A stretch of 64,000 nucleotides of DNA, taken from Vicia villosa (taxonomy: Eukaryota > Streptophyta > Magnoliopsida > Fabales > Fabaceae). The position numbers and the translations under genes were made by a program. Below, piece by piece: positions 45,720-58,559 of the stretch. The notes under the pieces are model-generated. The model was not told the origin of the DNA. It saw only the letters and a program-made list of their open reading frames with translations, and made no database searches. How positions within the stretch are numbered: position 1 is the stretch's first letter; every line of letters begins with the position of its first letter. The DNA is taken from positions 108,854,566 through 108,918,565 of the forward strand of contig NC_081185.1 of assembly GCF_029867415.1 (NCBI RefSeq). Direction: 5' to 3'.

Positions 45720-46255
45720 CAACGGTTTGTTTTCTCATCAAACTTCTTACCAGCACTTGGAGGTAAGATACCATTTGACGGTAAAAGAAAATTCAAGGGT
45801 TTGTTTCCTCATCAAACTTCTCATCAGCACTTGGAGATGAGATACCATTTGATGGTAATAAAGAAACTTCAAAGGTTTGTTTCCTCATCAAACTTCTTAC
45901 CAGTACTTGGAGGTAAGATACCATTTGATGGTAATAAAGGAACTTCAAAGATTTGTTTCCTCATCAAACTTCTCATCAGCACTTGGAGATGAGATACCAT
46001 TTGATGGTAATAAAGAAACTTCAAAGGTTTGTTTCCTCATCAAACTTCTCATCAGCACTTGGAGGTAAGATACCATTTGACGGTAAATAAAGAAACTTCA
46101 AAGGTTTGTTTCCTCATCAAACTTCTTACCAGCACTTGGAGGTAAGATACCATTTGATGGTAATAAAGAAACTTCAAAGGTTTGTTTCCTCATCAAACTT
46201 CTTACCAGTACTTGGAGGTAAGATACCATTTGACGGTAAATAAAGAAACTTCACC
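45720..46255 (-). repeat. 76-bp tandem array with covarying hairpin, 3' UTR of element B
   Basis: Seven units of about 76 bp. Each has a 6-bp stem around AGC/AGT-ACTTGGA. Two stem classes alternate: CTTACC/GGTAAG and CTCATC/GATGAG, differing at two base pairs with both sides changed. Six of seven units pair perfectly; unit 5 is a mix of the two classes. A second small hairpin, ACCATTTGATGGT or ACCATTTGACGGT, follows. Confidence 0.9.
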
Positions 46256-47690
46256 ATCTTCCCTTTTGACTTGGCATCTTTGAAAGATTGTCATATGGGC
46301 CCGCGCTCTTTTGAGGGGCTAATGACTTTGTTTGAAGGCGGACGAACTGTTTTCGGGGTGGAAACTGCCATTCGTCGACTGGTGCCTGGGGAATCAACAA
46401 ATTGTTTTCCTAAGGGGAAAACTACCATTTATCGACTCTGTGGGGAACTAAACATCCCTGAAACAGACAAACTGTTTGAAGAAACTGCCATTTGTCGATT
46501 TCATGAGTATTTAACAGACAAACTGTCTTTCCTTGGGGAAAGACTACCATTTGTTGACTCCGCTGGGGATCATGAACTATCTTCTGGATGAAGACTACCA
46601 TTCACTGATTCTGCTGGGGAATCATTTGCCGATCTGCTGGGAGATTCTGAATTATTTTCTTTGACGAAAAAGTGGCATCTCTCGACCCTGCTGGGGAAAT
46701 ACCAAACCTGCAGGGAATTCCAAAATGTGAAGCAGACTATCTTATCTGAAGAAGACTGTTGAATGTCGCTCTGCAGGAGAATCTCGGCTGAGGAATTCCA
46801 AAAGTGAACAAACTATCTCTTTGAGGGAGACTACCATCTGTTGACTTGCTTGAGGAGATCCTTGTGTATGAACTGTTGTTTCGAAGGAAAAAGTTTCTCC
46901 GGAACTTGCAGGGGAAACTTGAGTTCATGCCTCAATGACTTAGGCATTCACAGGATCAAAGCCTGATTCGGCTATGCAATTATGATGTAATGTATGCATG
47001 AATATTATGACAATGATAGAATGTAAAGTGAATGTGAATAGAATTGTCGCAGATGTAAAATCCTATGATACGACTTGAATTCTTGTTGATCAGAAGATGT
47101 CCTCTTCTTGCAGTTCGAACTCTGTTGGGAATATCTGGTTATCAGTTGTCCGCTGTCCGAAATGAGTAATATGAATTGAAGTAAAGATCCGTCATCGGGA
47201 GATGTTCGCAAAGCGACCTCATGGGGAAATATTGGTTCCCGGAGTCTCAACCGTTCTCGGAGCAACTGTTTGCATTCTTCCTATTGTTTGTAAACCTTAG
47301 AAAGAAATTTCACCTTTATTTTTGCAAGTAAATTCATTTTTATTTTATGAAAACATTTGTTTCAAGAAATTGACTGTTTAAACTTAAAATGCATTCCAAG
47401 AAACTGAATAAGACTAGATTGCAAAGGAAAAGCACAAGGCTCAAATTATTATATATGGAATGGTAATCAGCCAAATGCTTGATTCCATGGAGTATTTACA
47501 AAGTTGGAAATTGGTAATTTTCGGGAAAAGGGCTACGATGAAACGTGACGACCGTTATCTTTCCCTTCCACTCCGAGTTGCGCTGTATTCGTGCTTCGTA
47601 GAAGATGACCTACTGCTGATGAATACTCCGCTATGGATTTTGAATGATCAAGTTTGTCCTGAACACAGTTACTTGCCATATATCCCTAAC
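46256..47690 (-). other. 3' UTR of element B, degenerate repeats and unique part
   Basis: To about 46910 it holds loosely repeated motifs (ACTACCATTTGTCGACT, GCTGGGGAATC, ACAAACTGT) that look like an older array. From 46910 to 47690 I see no gene or clear repeat. The frame at 46271-46591 follows these repeats and is not supported as a gene. Confidence 0.6.
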
Positions 47691-47696
47691 TTTTGC

Positions 47697-47845
47697 GTAA
47701 ACTACCCCTTTCGGGTTTTAAGTTTACCGGGATTGATTATTTATTTTTTATGTCTCTAACTTTTGCCTGAATCGCCCTTTCGGGTTTTCGATTCACCGAG
47801 ACGCTCTTTTTTGCCTAAGTCGCTCTTTGCGAGTTTTCAACTTAG
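47697..47845 (-). other. Three tandem hairpins after pol, element B
   Basis: Arms GTAAACT/AGTTTAC (47697-47703, 47721-47727), TGAATCG/CGATTCA (47768-47774, 47789-47795) and TAAGTCG/CAACTTA (47816-47822, 47838-47844), with loops near CCCTTTCGGGTTTT. The single mismatch in the third becomes U-G on the sense (-) strand. Same number, place and loop as in element A, but the stems differ. Confidence 0.75.
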
Positions 47846-47865
47846 CGAGCTGTTCTTTTAATTAT

Positions 47866-50800
47866 TTAGGCGAAGTATTTCTTAACTGCGTCGACGTTCA
47901 CAGGACGGGTGAATTCTTCTCCATCCATAGTCGTGAGTATTAAGGCTCCTCCTGAGAAAGCTCTCTTGACCACGTAGGGGCCGTCATAATTGGGAGTCCA
48001 TTTCCCTCTCGAATCTGTGAGAAAAGATTGAATCTTTTTGAGTACAAGGTCGCCTTCTTTGATTGTACGAGGTCGAACCTTTTTGTCGAAAGCTTTCTTC
48101 ATTCTTTGTTGATATAGCTATCCGTGGCATAAAGCTGTCATGCGCTTTTCTTCGATTAAGTTCAATTCATCGAATCTGCTTTGACACCACTCGGCTTCTG
48201 TTAATTTTGCCTCCATCAAAACTCTCATTGATGGAATCTCAACCTCTATAGGTAGGACTGCCTCCATGCCATATACAAGGGAGAAAGGAGTTGCTCCAGT
48301 CGAAGTACGTACTGATGTACGGTAACCATGAAGAGCATACGGGAGCATTTCATGCCAATCTTTGTAAGTGATGACCATCTTCTGAATGATTTTCTTGATG
48401 TTTTTGTTAGCTGCTTCTACAGCTCCATTCATCTTTGGTCTGTAAGGAGATGAGTTGTGATGTTCGATCTTGAATTCTTCACAAAGCTCCTTCATCATTT
48501 TATTATTCAAATTTGACCCATTGTCAGTGATTATCTTGCTAGGAACGCCGTAGCGTCAGATGATGTGATTCTTGATAAACCTGACGACAACTTGTCTTGT
48601 AACGTTTGCATATGAAGCTGCTTCAACCCATTTGGTGAAATAGTCTATGGCTACCAAGATGAAGCGATGTCCGTTGGACGCTTTTGGTTCGATCATTCCA
48701 ATCATGTCGATTCCCCACATGGAGAAAGGCCAAGGGGAAGAGAGTATGTTGAGAAGAGATGGTGGCACATGAATTTTATCGGCGTAGATCTGGCATTTGT
48801 GACACCTCTTTGCGTACTGGTAGCAATCTGACTCCATCGTCAGCCAATAATATCCTGCTCTCAGTATTTCCCTTGTCATGGTATGTCCATTGGTGTGAGT
48901 ACCAAAGGAACCTTCATGTATTTCTCTCATGAGTATTTCTGCTTCTTTTCTGTCAACGCATCTGAGCAGAACCATGTCGAAGTTTCTCTTGTACAGAACA
49001 TCTTCATTCAAGAAGAATCTACAAGCTAACTTTCTCAAAGTCTTTCTATCTTTCTTTGATGCCCCAAGAGGGTACTCTTGCTTTTGAAGAAAGTTCTTGA
49101 TGTCGTGATACCACGATTTGTCGTCGATGATTGCTTCTACTGTGAACACATGAGCGGGCCTATCCAGGCGCATAACATCGATCCGAGGAACGTCATTCCA
49201 ATGATTTATCCTAATCATGGAAGAGAGTGTGGCTAATGCATCAGCCAAGTTATTTTCTTCACGAGGAATGTGATGAAAATCTACCCTGTCGAAGAATGGT
49301 AATAATCTTCTTGCGTAGTCTTTGTAAGGAATTAGCCCTGGTTGGCGTGTTTCCCATTCTCCTTTGATTTGATTGATGACCAAAGCAGAATCTCCATATA
49401 CATCCAAGTGTTTGATTCTTAGATCCATGGCTTCTTCGAGACCCATGATGCAAGCTTCATATTCGGCCTCATTGTTTGTGCATTTGAAAGTTAATCTGGC
49501 AGTAAATGGAATATGGGTACCCTGAGGTGTAACAATGATTGCCCCAATTCCTCGTCCATAAGCATTGACAGCTCCGTCAAAGATTAAGCCCCACTGGGAT
49601 CCTATCTCAGGTCCTTCGTCTGGTAGTGGCTCGTCGTAATCTTTCATCTTGAGGTACATGACGTCCTCGTCCGGAAAGTCGAAACTGGTTGATTCATGAC
49701 CATTGAGTGGATGGTGAGCCAGGTGCTCAGCTAGAATGCTTCCTTTCACGGCTTTCTGTGCGTGATACTCAATGTCGTATTCTGATAACAACATCTGCCA
49801 ACGGGCAATTCTCCCAGTTAAAGCAGGCTTCTCAAAGATGTACTTGATTGGATCCATATGAGAGATCAAACAAGTAGTATGTCGAATCATGTACTGGCGG
49901 AGACGCTTGGCAGCCCAGGCCAAAGCACAACACGTCTTCTCGAGCATGGAGTAGCGGGATTCACAGTCAGTGAATTTCTTGCTCAGGTAGTAGATGGCAT
50001 GCTCTTTTCTCTTTGTCTCGTCTTGCTGTCCAAGGACACAACCCATGGAATCTTCTAAGACAGTTAAGTACATTATCAAAGGTCTTCCTTCCATTGGAGG
50101 AGACAAGATGGGTGGTTCGAGCAGATATTCCTTAATGCTGTCGAACGCTTTCTAACAATCGTCTGTCCAGACGCAACTTTGATTTTTCCGTAGAAGTTTG
50201 AAAATAGGAGCACAAGTTGCTGTCATGAGATGTATGAATCTCGAGATGTAATTCAGACGTCCAAGAAATCCTCTAACTTGTTTCTCGGTTCTGGGCGAAG
50301 GCATTTCTTGAATTGCCTTGACTTTGTCTGGATCTACTTCAATTCCTCGTTTGCTGACAACGAAACCAAGGAGTTTTCCTGAATAGACACCAAAGGTGCA
50401 CTTGTTGGGGTTCAGGCGAAGCTGAAACTTCCGTAAGCGTTGAAATAACTTTGTCAGATTCTGTATGTGATCTTCTTCATTTTCTGATTTGGCAATCATG
50501 TCGTCCACATAGACTTCCACTTCCTTATGCATCATGTCGTGGAAAAGCGTAGTCATGGCTCTTTGATAAGTTGCCCCTGCGTTCTTTAGTCCAAAAGGCA
50601 TAACACGATAGCAGAATGTGCCCCAGGGGGTGATGAAAGCTGTTTTTTCCATGTCTTCAGGTGCCATTTTGATTTGGTTGTATCCTGAAAATCCGTCCAT
50701 GAACGAGAAAACTTTGGATTTTGCTGTACTGTCTACCAACATATCAATATGTGGTAAAGGAAAATCATCCTTAGGGCTAGCTTTGTTCAAATCTCTGTAG

Positions 50801-51331
50801 TCGACGCACATGCGGACTTTTCCGTCTTTCTTAGGAACGGGAACAATGTTAGCTAACCACTGAGGGTATTCTGAAGTGACGAGGAAACCTGCGTTGATCT
50901 GCTTTTGAACTTCCTCTTTGATTTTCATGGCCATCTCCGGATGAGTTCTTCTTAATTTTTGTTTGACCGGAGGGCATTCTGCTTTTAATGGCAAGTGATG
51001 CTCCACTATACTGGTATCCAACCCTGGCATATCTTGATAAGACCAAGCGAAGACATCTGAGAATTCTTTGAGCAGCTGTATCAAACTCTCTCTGATCTCT
51101 GAACTGAGCGAAGCTCCAATCTTAACCTCTTTTCTGTTTCCATCGGAACCAAGGTTAATGATCTCTAGAGGCTCATTGTATGGCTGAATGGCCTCTTCCT
51201 TTTGTTGAAGTAACCGTGAAATTTCCTTTGATATTTCTTCGTCTTCTTCTTCCTCTGCCTCGAATACAGGAAACTCAAAGCTTGGAGAAGTCATACGGTC
51301 GTTCGTTTCAACGGGGTATTTTATGATTAAT
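47866..51331 (-). pseudogene. Element B pol: RT, two RNase H regions, integrase; three stops
   Basis: From the splice acceptor the frame is open through RT (VRMCVDYRDLNKASPKDD, MPFGLKNAGATYQRAM, VYVDDMIAKS) to a TAG at 50154-50152 after WTDDC. It then resumes with RNase H (SPPMEGRPLIMYL, LIFDGAVNAYGRG, YGDSALVI) and integrase (CHKCQIYADKIH) to a TGA at 48558-48556 after NHII, then to a TAG at 48120-48118 after ALCHG, then ends VKKYFA at 47866. The two TAG stops sit where related copies have CAG, a CHG methylation context. Full Ogre pol architecture, better preserved than in A, but dead as a polyprotein. Confidence 0.9.
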
Positions 51332-51658
51332 CTCTATATGTGTGATAAGTTTTATTTAGACAACGAGGGAAGACTCGGTGTATGCAGTTAATGGAATATT
51401 TGATGTTTTTTAAGGGTGTTTTTTAGGATTACCAATTTCCGAAAAAAGAAAAGGGAAAACTAAACGAAGGAACAGAATGACATTTTTATTTATTGACAGT
51501 CATTTCTTGAAACAAAGACCCTATAAAACAAAACTCTATTGCTTTGGGCGAAGCAAAGAGGGACATTTTCCTAAGAAATAGTAAAATGCAAAGCCCTATG
51601 AAACATCTCTTCACCCTGAGCTATGGTGAGAGGACAAAATAACGGTGAAAGTTCCTAC
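51332..51658 (-). other. Intron of element B between protease and RT (327 bp)
   Basis: Donor GTAGGAAC at 51658 on the - strand, acceptor ATATAGAG ending at 51332; joined frames are in phase. The gag-pro stop TAG (51657-51655) overlaps the donor, as in element A. Confidence 0.72.
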
Positions 51659-54600
51659 TTAGGAGTGCGAACAACAGTTGAAACTTCAACAGCTGTCCAG
51701 TAGTGGCGAACCCCATTGTGCACTAAGTAATCTGGAACCTTAGGCTTAAGCTGGCCTGTGGTAGGTCTTGATTTACCAACCACTGTCTTTGCAACACTCA
51801 GACGATCTTCTTCTACTTCAGCAGACTGAGCGGTGTGAGCATACCCATTTCCAAGTGGAGTATTTCGAACTTTCTTTTGAGGAAACTTCCAATCTTCTGA
51901 ATGGAGAGACTCGTTGTCGGAGACACTTTCGAGATCATCCTCTTCTGTATTTTGGTCTTGCTCTTCTCCCAAGATGGCATTGACTAGATATGTGAACTCT
52001 AGATCCTTAGCCTCGGAAGGTGACTTGGGGATATAATCCTCAATGATGATTTCACCAGATGCTGATGAATAGCAAGGGTTATACATCCCTTTTGGCTGAG
52101 AGAGGTACTCAAAATCACTGTTCCATCCAGTTGGAACAATATCTTCAAGAGAGATTCTTGAACTTTCAGGAGCGGAGTATTTCACCATGTAGTCGAATTT
52201 TCCGCTTGGTTCTCCTAATGTATCCCAAGTTTCTTCGGGGATAGGAGGAACTTCTTCTGATGAACCATGACTTCTGGTGGTGAAGCTGTTAGTAACTTCA
52301 TCCCTGCTTGGTTGAGTCTTACTTTCAGATCCTTTAGTCGGATAACAGCAAGGTGAATCAGACTCTGGCAGGGAGATGTATCCTGCTTTGTTAAGATAGG
52401 ATAACCATTCCTCTTCATCGGTGTTTTCCGTACCGATGGTATTGACTATTTGTTGAACAGGTTGAAGAAAACCTCCACTGCAGAAAGTTTCTTGAATTGG
52501 AAGAACTACCTCAATTCCTGGAATAGTCTTTGATGATGTTGGAAAGAATCCAACTCCTGTTCTGTTCTTGTTGTTGGTAGGAATGTTGATGTGTCCCCAA
52601 CCACTGGTAGTGCCATCCTTTACAACTTGGATTGCATCTTTGTATGAAGAGATAGACGCTGCTTTCTCCTTTCCTTTGTCTAAGGAAAGTGCTTGGAATT
52701 TAGTTCCAACAACTTCTTTTGGTTCTATGTCGGAGAATGATGACAGGTTGCTGACGATCAGAGCTCGTTCTCCACATACGGTTACCAATTTGTCATTTCT
52801 TATGAACTTCAGTTTCTGATGAAGTGTTGAAGTAATTGCCCCAGCCTCATGAATCCATGGGCGACCTAGCAAACAACTGTATTGTACTGGAATGTCCATA
52901 ACCTGGAAAGTGATTTTGAACGTCTGAGGTCCAATAGTTATGGGAAGATCCACTTCTCCGAAAACTGACTTTCTTGATCCATCAAATGCTTTGACGATGA
53001 CATGACTTTTTCTTAGAGGGTAATCTTCGAAAGATAATCTTGATAATGTTGATTTAGGCATGACGTTGAGAGAGGATCCATTGTCTATTAGGACTCCTGT
53101 GAGTGTATCACCCATGCAGCCAACTGAGATGTGAAGTGGAAGATTGTGGTCCACTCCTTCTTCAGGAAGATCTTCGTCACAGAAACTTAGGTTAGTTCCG
53201 GCGGAGATGTTGGCAATGATGTTGTTGAATTGGCTTATAGTAACACTTGGTTCTACGAAAGCCTTTTCCAAAACTTTCTGTAGAGCTTCCCTATGAGCTT
53301 CAGAACTCAATAGCAGGGAAAGAACAGAAATCCTAGACGGAGTATGTAGTAATTGGTCTACAATGTTGTATTCACTCCTCTGGATTAACTTCAAGATCTC
53401 ATCATTTTCTTTCGCTTGAACAGCATTGGTCGGATGGTTGTCTTGCCTATGTGGTACTTCCTCCGAAGGTTTCTCCACATTTTCTGTTGTTCTGTTGAAG
53501 ACTCGTCCACTTCTGGTGACTCGACTAACATCAGCAATGTTGACAACAGACGGTAATGGTATTTCCTTACCATTTTCAATGAATGTAGCATTGTATTTGT
53601 ATGGTATAGCCTTGCTGGACTCATACGGTACAGGACCTGGTAAGTAGATGACTAGTGGTGCAACTGCTGTCTTCCTGCTATCATACTTAACTTGCATAGG
53701 TTCAACTTGATTAATTTGAGGAGATACGGTAAAGACTTCGTCATCTTCTCTGTTGGCAAGAACAGTAATGGTATTGTCATCCATCAGCTTTTGAATGTCG
53801 TTGCGAACACGCAAACATCCTCGTGAATTTCTTCGACAAATTCTGCATCTACTGTAAGCGTGGAAATCTGTTCCAAAGTAGGCAAGTCCATTTAAAGTTT
53901 TGTGGAACCTGACTACCGATCCTTCAAGGTCTTCAATTTTGTAGATTTTGTATTCTCCTGGACATCCTTGAACCATGTTGATGTCATGTTCAGTTCTGAC
54001 TCGGATATGTCGAATCCATCCCAAGTCCATTTGTTCTTGTAATGCAGCTTGAACTATGGCACATCCTTGATTATTCTTTGGACAAATTTCACATGTGAAG
54101 TAGTTGTGAGGTGGTACATGACCGTACCCAGCTTGTCTAGCATGCATCTTGACAAGATTTTCCCCTATCTGACGAATGTCGTAGATTTGAATGACGTTGG
54201 GGTGTTGATCTATCAGATTTACTGAAGCTTCTTCATGCTGCGGCAAAGGATTTGCTTGGACGTTTGGATTAGTATCTTTGAAGGATAGCATTCCGCTCTT
54301 CACTAATCGTTGGACGTCAATCTTGAAAGGGAAACAGTTCTCAATATTGTGACCTGGTGCCCCCTGATGATAGGGACAAGATTGGTCAGCCTTATACCAT
54401 GGTGAGGAACTGTTTGTAGGATTTGGAGGACTCCTTGTCTGAATGAGTCCTTTTGCCAGTAATGTTGGAAACAATTCTGCATACGGCATTGGTACGGGGT
54501 CAAAGGCAGGATACCTTGGAGCCCGATTGTTGTAATTTGGAGGTCGAACCTGCTGCTGAGGTTGCTGCGACCTTTGTTGAATTTGTTGTTGCGAGACCTG

Positions 54601-55430
54601 AGGTTGATAAGCTGGCGCTGAGTTAACAACCGGAGTTATTGTTGCAACTTGAGGTTGGAATTTCTTCTTGATTTTGTGCAAGACATTGCTGACATCTTGA
54701 TCCTTTTTCTTCTGGAAAGAACTTCCATACTTCCTTGGACCAACAGAAGATTCTGGTTCTTTGTTCAGGCGTCCTTCTCGAACTGCTTCTTCTAAACGCA
54801 CACCCATGTTTACCATCTCGGTAAAGTCACTTGGTGCACTTGCAACCATTCGTCCGTAGTAAAATGGACTCAAAGTTTTGAGATAGATTTTTGTCATTTC
54901 TTTCTCTTCAAGTGGTGGACAAATTTGAGCAGCAACTTCACGCCATCTCTGAGCGTATTCCTTGAAGCTTTCTCTATCCTTTTGAGTCATGGCCCGGAGT
55001 TGATCTCTGTCGGGAGCCATATCCAGATTGTACTTATACTGTTTGACGAAGGCCTCTCCGAGGTCTCGAAAAGTACGAATCTCTGAACTGTCCAAGTTCA
55101 TGTACCATTTGAGTGCAGCACCAGTCAGGCTGTCTTGAAAATAATGAATGAGCAATTGTTGATTATCAGTCTGAGTTGACATTCTTCGAGCGTACATCAC
55201 AAGATGACTTTGTGGGCATGAATTCCCTTTATACTTCTCGAATTCTGGTACTTTGAATTTGTGAAGGAATCTTAACATTTGGAACCAGACAGAGGTCTGC
55301 AGCATTCTTTCCAAATAGATCTTGTCCTCGGAGAGTCTTGAGTTCCTTCTGCATTTGCAGAAACTGTTCTTGGAACTCGTCCAATCTTTCATACACGCTA
55401 GCATCCTCACTTGGAGCGTGTGCAGCAACC
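51659..55430 (-). pseudogene. Element B gag-pro, one frameshift near the start
   Basis: Gag capsid core (KFKVPEFEKYKG, FKEYAQRWREVA), a C/H-rich knuckle (CPYHQGAPGHNIENC), two further Cys-rich stretches (CPKNNQGC, CRICRRNSRGC), protease with GVLIDNGSSLNVMPK and SCLLGRPWIH, a G-patch-like segment, then W-D-x-LGEPSGK...PTGW units as in element A. The frame is open to 55428, but its first 50 or so codons are in the wrong phase. The proper N-terminal frame (QVAAHAPSEDASVYERL from 55430) joins near 55269 through one extra base beside AAGATTCCT. The 5' end is cut by element C. No start codon of the real gag is in view. Confidence 0.86.
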
Positions 55431-58017
55431 TGCCCTAAAAATTTAAGCTTTTAGAGTCGCCACCTATTCTGAAGGGCGAATAGGAAACCCTACGCAGTTA
55501 TGAGATTCAGGGTAAGTTATTATAATCAGGTCGAGGGAAGGTGTTAGGCACCCTCAACCCTTTCCTATTGGCTTTGAATCTAAGGCAAAGGTTTATGGCT
55601 AAAATTAAGGTTAATAGCTAAGGAAATGAATAGGGTGAAAATTGAGATTTGAAAGTGAATTGAAATTGTGAGGGGGGAGACTCGCCTTGTTACCAAGTGC
55701 CTACGTACCTCCTTATGGAGGATCAGAGTCAACGTAGTTCGGGCTCAAGGTTGTACGCCTTAGAATTGAATTTTGTGGTTTGAAGTTGTTTGAAGGTATT
55801 TTGAGTTACTTTGTTATAGATTTAAAAATCACAGTATCTGTAGGGATGAAGATCCGTAGTGACGTGGTTTAGTGTTATTTAGATGCTTTGGGCGTACAAC
55901 CCTGATTTAATTTGTTACTGTTAGATGCGGTGATCGATAGGTTCGACCAGTATAGCTAACAGATTGAATTGTATTGCTGGTTACTCAGATCGATAGATTC
56001 GATCATAGCGGGCAGCAAATTAATTGTGTTTTAGCTTGTGTATTTTTATCTCTCGTCTAAAGCGATTGATAGCTTCAGTCGGGTCGAGGAGAGAATTAAC
56101 AAGAATTAATTATATTGATAATAAATAAATAATTAAATAATCCAAATTATCTCTCGCCTAATGCGACTAATAGGTATAGTCGGTTCGGGGAGAAATTAGC
56201 TTGAATTATCAAAAGAAAAAGAATAATTAAACAATTGATCTTTTACTAAATCAATTAATGAAAATTCATTTTTTTTAATTGCGTGGGGGGTGCATTCCGT
56301 CAAAGAGTAGTAATTTGGATGTTGTTAATAGCAACAGGCCTAGCCCAATTTATTTTTAGGATTTGTTAGATCCTGTAGGCGCGAGTGCATGGTCTTAAGG
56401 TGTGCCTGCGAGATCCTGGCCATTGTTTTCAATCCAACGGCCTGCATGTCTCCTTTGATTGAGGGAGTACAGTGAGAAAGCACATGGAATCATGTTCCAT
56501 GGTGCTGCCAAACAGCCATGATAGGCCAAGTGGCGTGAATCCGACGGTTAGGGAGTGGGGTAAGTCACTGATTCCCAACAAATTCATTTCATTTTTTTGT
56601 TTTCTTTCTCTCTCTACCCTCGGTCCTCTCTCTCTCTCTTTTCCTTCGTTCTCTCAACTCTCTCCCCTCTTGTTCTTCAAACGAACCCAGAAAACCAAAC
56701 ACAACCACCGTCGGCCGCCATGAACCCCGGTTTTCCGATGAAGATCATCATGATCTTCATCGTTTTCAATCCAAAAACCCAGATCCTCAAATGATCCCAT
56801 GAATCCTAACCCCCAAATTAAACCCAGAACAACATCATACATGCAAGCAATAAACAACCTAAGCTAAGTGTTCGAATCGGTACCTTATGTTCTTGAATTG
56901 TTGGATCGTGTTAGCTCCGAGTCTTGCGCTAATCCCTTTTTTTCTCTCTTCGTTTGCAGGTAAAGGATGAAGATCCAAGGTCCCTAGGGTTTGCGGCTAG
57001 CTTCCAAGGATCCTTCTCCGAAATTTTTCCTCCCCTTCTTCTATTTTTTCTTTTTAGATTTATACTTAGGGTTTCGTTTTAATTAGGCAAGATTAGATTC
57101 CTTTAGGTTTTGCAAATTGTTTGTAAATTAGTTTCGATTCCGCATTTCATTCAATGTGTTATTTGATTGTTAATTAATAAGAATTTGATTTGATTTTTGT
57201 TAAGTTTGGATTCACTTCTGCTTTGATTTGTGATTTGATTTTGTTTATGATTGATTCATCTGAAGATTTTGATTGAGTTTTGGTTTGATTCCGCTTCCGA
57301 TTCACACTATGGGCCTGGGCATGCTTGATGGAGATTAGGGTTTGGTTGGGGTGGCTGCGGCGGCCGCCGCTAGGGAAGGAGAATTAGGGTTTCGTGTGGG
57401 AAGGAAGGATATGAATAGTGGATGGATCGACCCGACCCGGTCCACCTTAGCCCAGCTTCCTGATCCAACGCCCCATTGGGCCTAGCGCGTTCTGGCCCAT
57501 GTAGATGATTCATTTTTTAGTCCACTTAATCACCTTAATTAATTTAATTAAATTGATTAATTAATCAGTAAAAACTAATTAACTAATAATATACCTCTGA
57601 TAATAACCCAATGAATATATAATTCTGATAATAAAACTTGATTAATCTTTGATAACCCAATATTAATATTAAAACTAATACTTGGGGATTAATATTAATA
57701 AGTTTATGGTTAATAATAATATGAGTGGTTAAATTGTGGTTAGCAAAATGGGTCTATTGGGCCTTAAAAATGTCCTAAAACACACCCCTCTATTTTCTCT
57801 CTTTTTTTATAAAAGAGCAAAAAGAAAAGACCAAGTACCAATTGGGTTTAGAAAGATTTTTGCTGTTTACACCCTTTTTATTTTAAACCAATCTATACAG
57901 GAGTTTTATAGGAGAGCAAGTTTAATAATAGATATATCAGACCCTATGGCTCCTAATTTTTAACATCCTTAATAAATTGAAACGGGAATCATATCGGGTA
58001 AATTTTGGGGTATGACA
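55431..58017 (-). repeat. 3' LTR of element C (2587 bp)
   Basis: On the - strand it begins TGTCATACCCCAAAATTTAC at 58017 and ends AATTTTTAGGGCA at 55431. Contains GGTGGCGACTC near its end and the conserved hairpin at 55559-55529. A TATA-like run lies near 57811-57804. 55840-56190 has repeated ATCGATAG-type motifs. A CT-rich stretch is at 56600-56670. No gene supported. Confidence 0.88.
55529..55559 (-). other. Conserved LTR 3'-end hairpin (element C)
   Basis: GGTCGAGGG (55529-55537) with CCCTCAACC (55551-55559). One C/A mismatch on the + strand is a U-G pair on the sense strand, giving 9 pairs. Sense loop TGCCTAACACCTT, almost as in element A, with a different stem. Confidence 0.75.
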
Positions 58018-58030
58018 GCTGCCCCTATTT
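58018..58030 (-). other. Polypurine tract of element C
   Basis: AAATAGGGGCAGC on the - strand directly before the 3' LTR. Confidence 0.84.
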
Positions 58031-58559
58031 AATCACCTTGGATTGAATGGCGTGAGAATACGCAGGTCTCACGCTTTTCGAATCGAAGAGTTATTAAATA
58101 ATGGAAGACCCTTAAATTTACCTTGTGCTTGAGTGTGAGCAAAGAGTGTCCTGCTAAAGCCTGTGACTTACGTAGCGAGGACTCGCGGTCAGTTGTGTAA
58201 AAGATTGTGAATGCATATGTATCATGTGTATGCGTATGATCCTGTTGTTTGTACAATGTACATGTGTGAATGCTTATGCATAAAAATGTTGCGTGTATGC
58301 AAATGAGTATGTATGATAACTCCAACACCTTATCTCCTTATCACTCATTGAATTTATTTAACCCTTTTGAGATATTTGCAAATCCTAGTTCGGATTGTAT
58401 TACATAAGACTACCTGAAGAGGTTTCCTGAACAGGGTGGATCATTGACAGATGTGACGGAGATTAGGCTTCAAACAAAGCTCGGGAAGAATTGTCTTAGA
58501 GAAGTCTGACTGAGGAAACTCTTTGAAAGAGCAAGATGTGTCTTTAGAAAAAGATTGGA

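Larger units (their letters stand above)
39284..55430 (-). mobile_element. Element B: Ogre/Tat retrotransposon, 5' part missing in window
   Basis: Order on the - strand: gag-pro, intron, pol, hairpins, 3' UTR array, PPT (45370-45358), 3' LTR. The left edge (TGGGAGGACGG near 39284) is set by the end of element A's frame and a TG, and could be off by some bases. Element C interrupts it at 55431 in gag. Confidence 0.82.

Noticed and set aside
46271..46591. 106-codon + strand frame in the 3' UTR of element B.
   Set aside because: Built from degenerate repeats of the UTR, antisense to the element, no recognisable domain.
55270..55428. N-terminus of the long element B frame (MLHTLQVRM...).
   Set aside because: It begins at a TTG and is out of phase; the conserved Gag N-terminal frame is another one, joined by a single-base shift near 55269.
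56472..56857. Frames on both strands in LTR C around a CT-rich leader, considered as an equivalent of the 55-codon LTR ORF.
   Set aside because: No similarity to the A-type ORF and no second copy in the window to show conservation.
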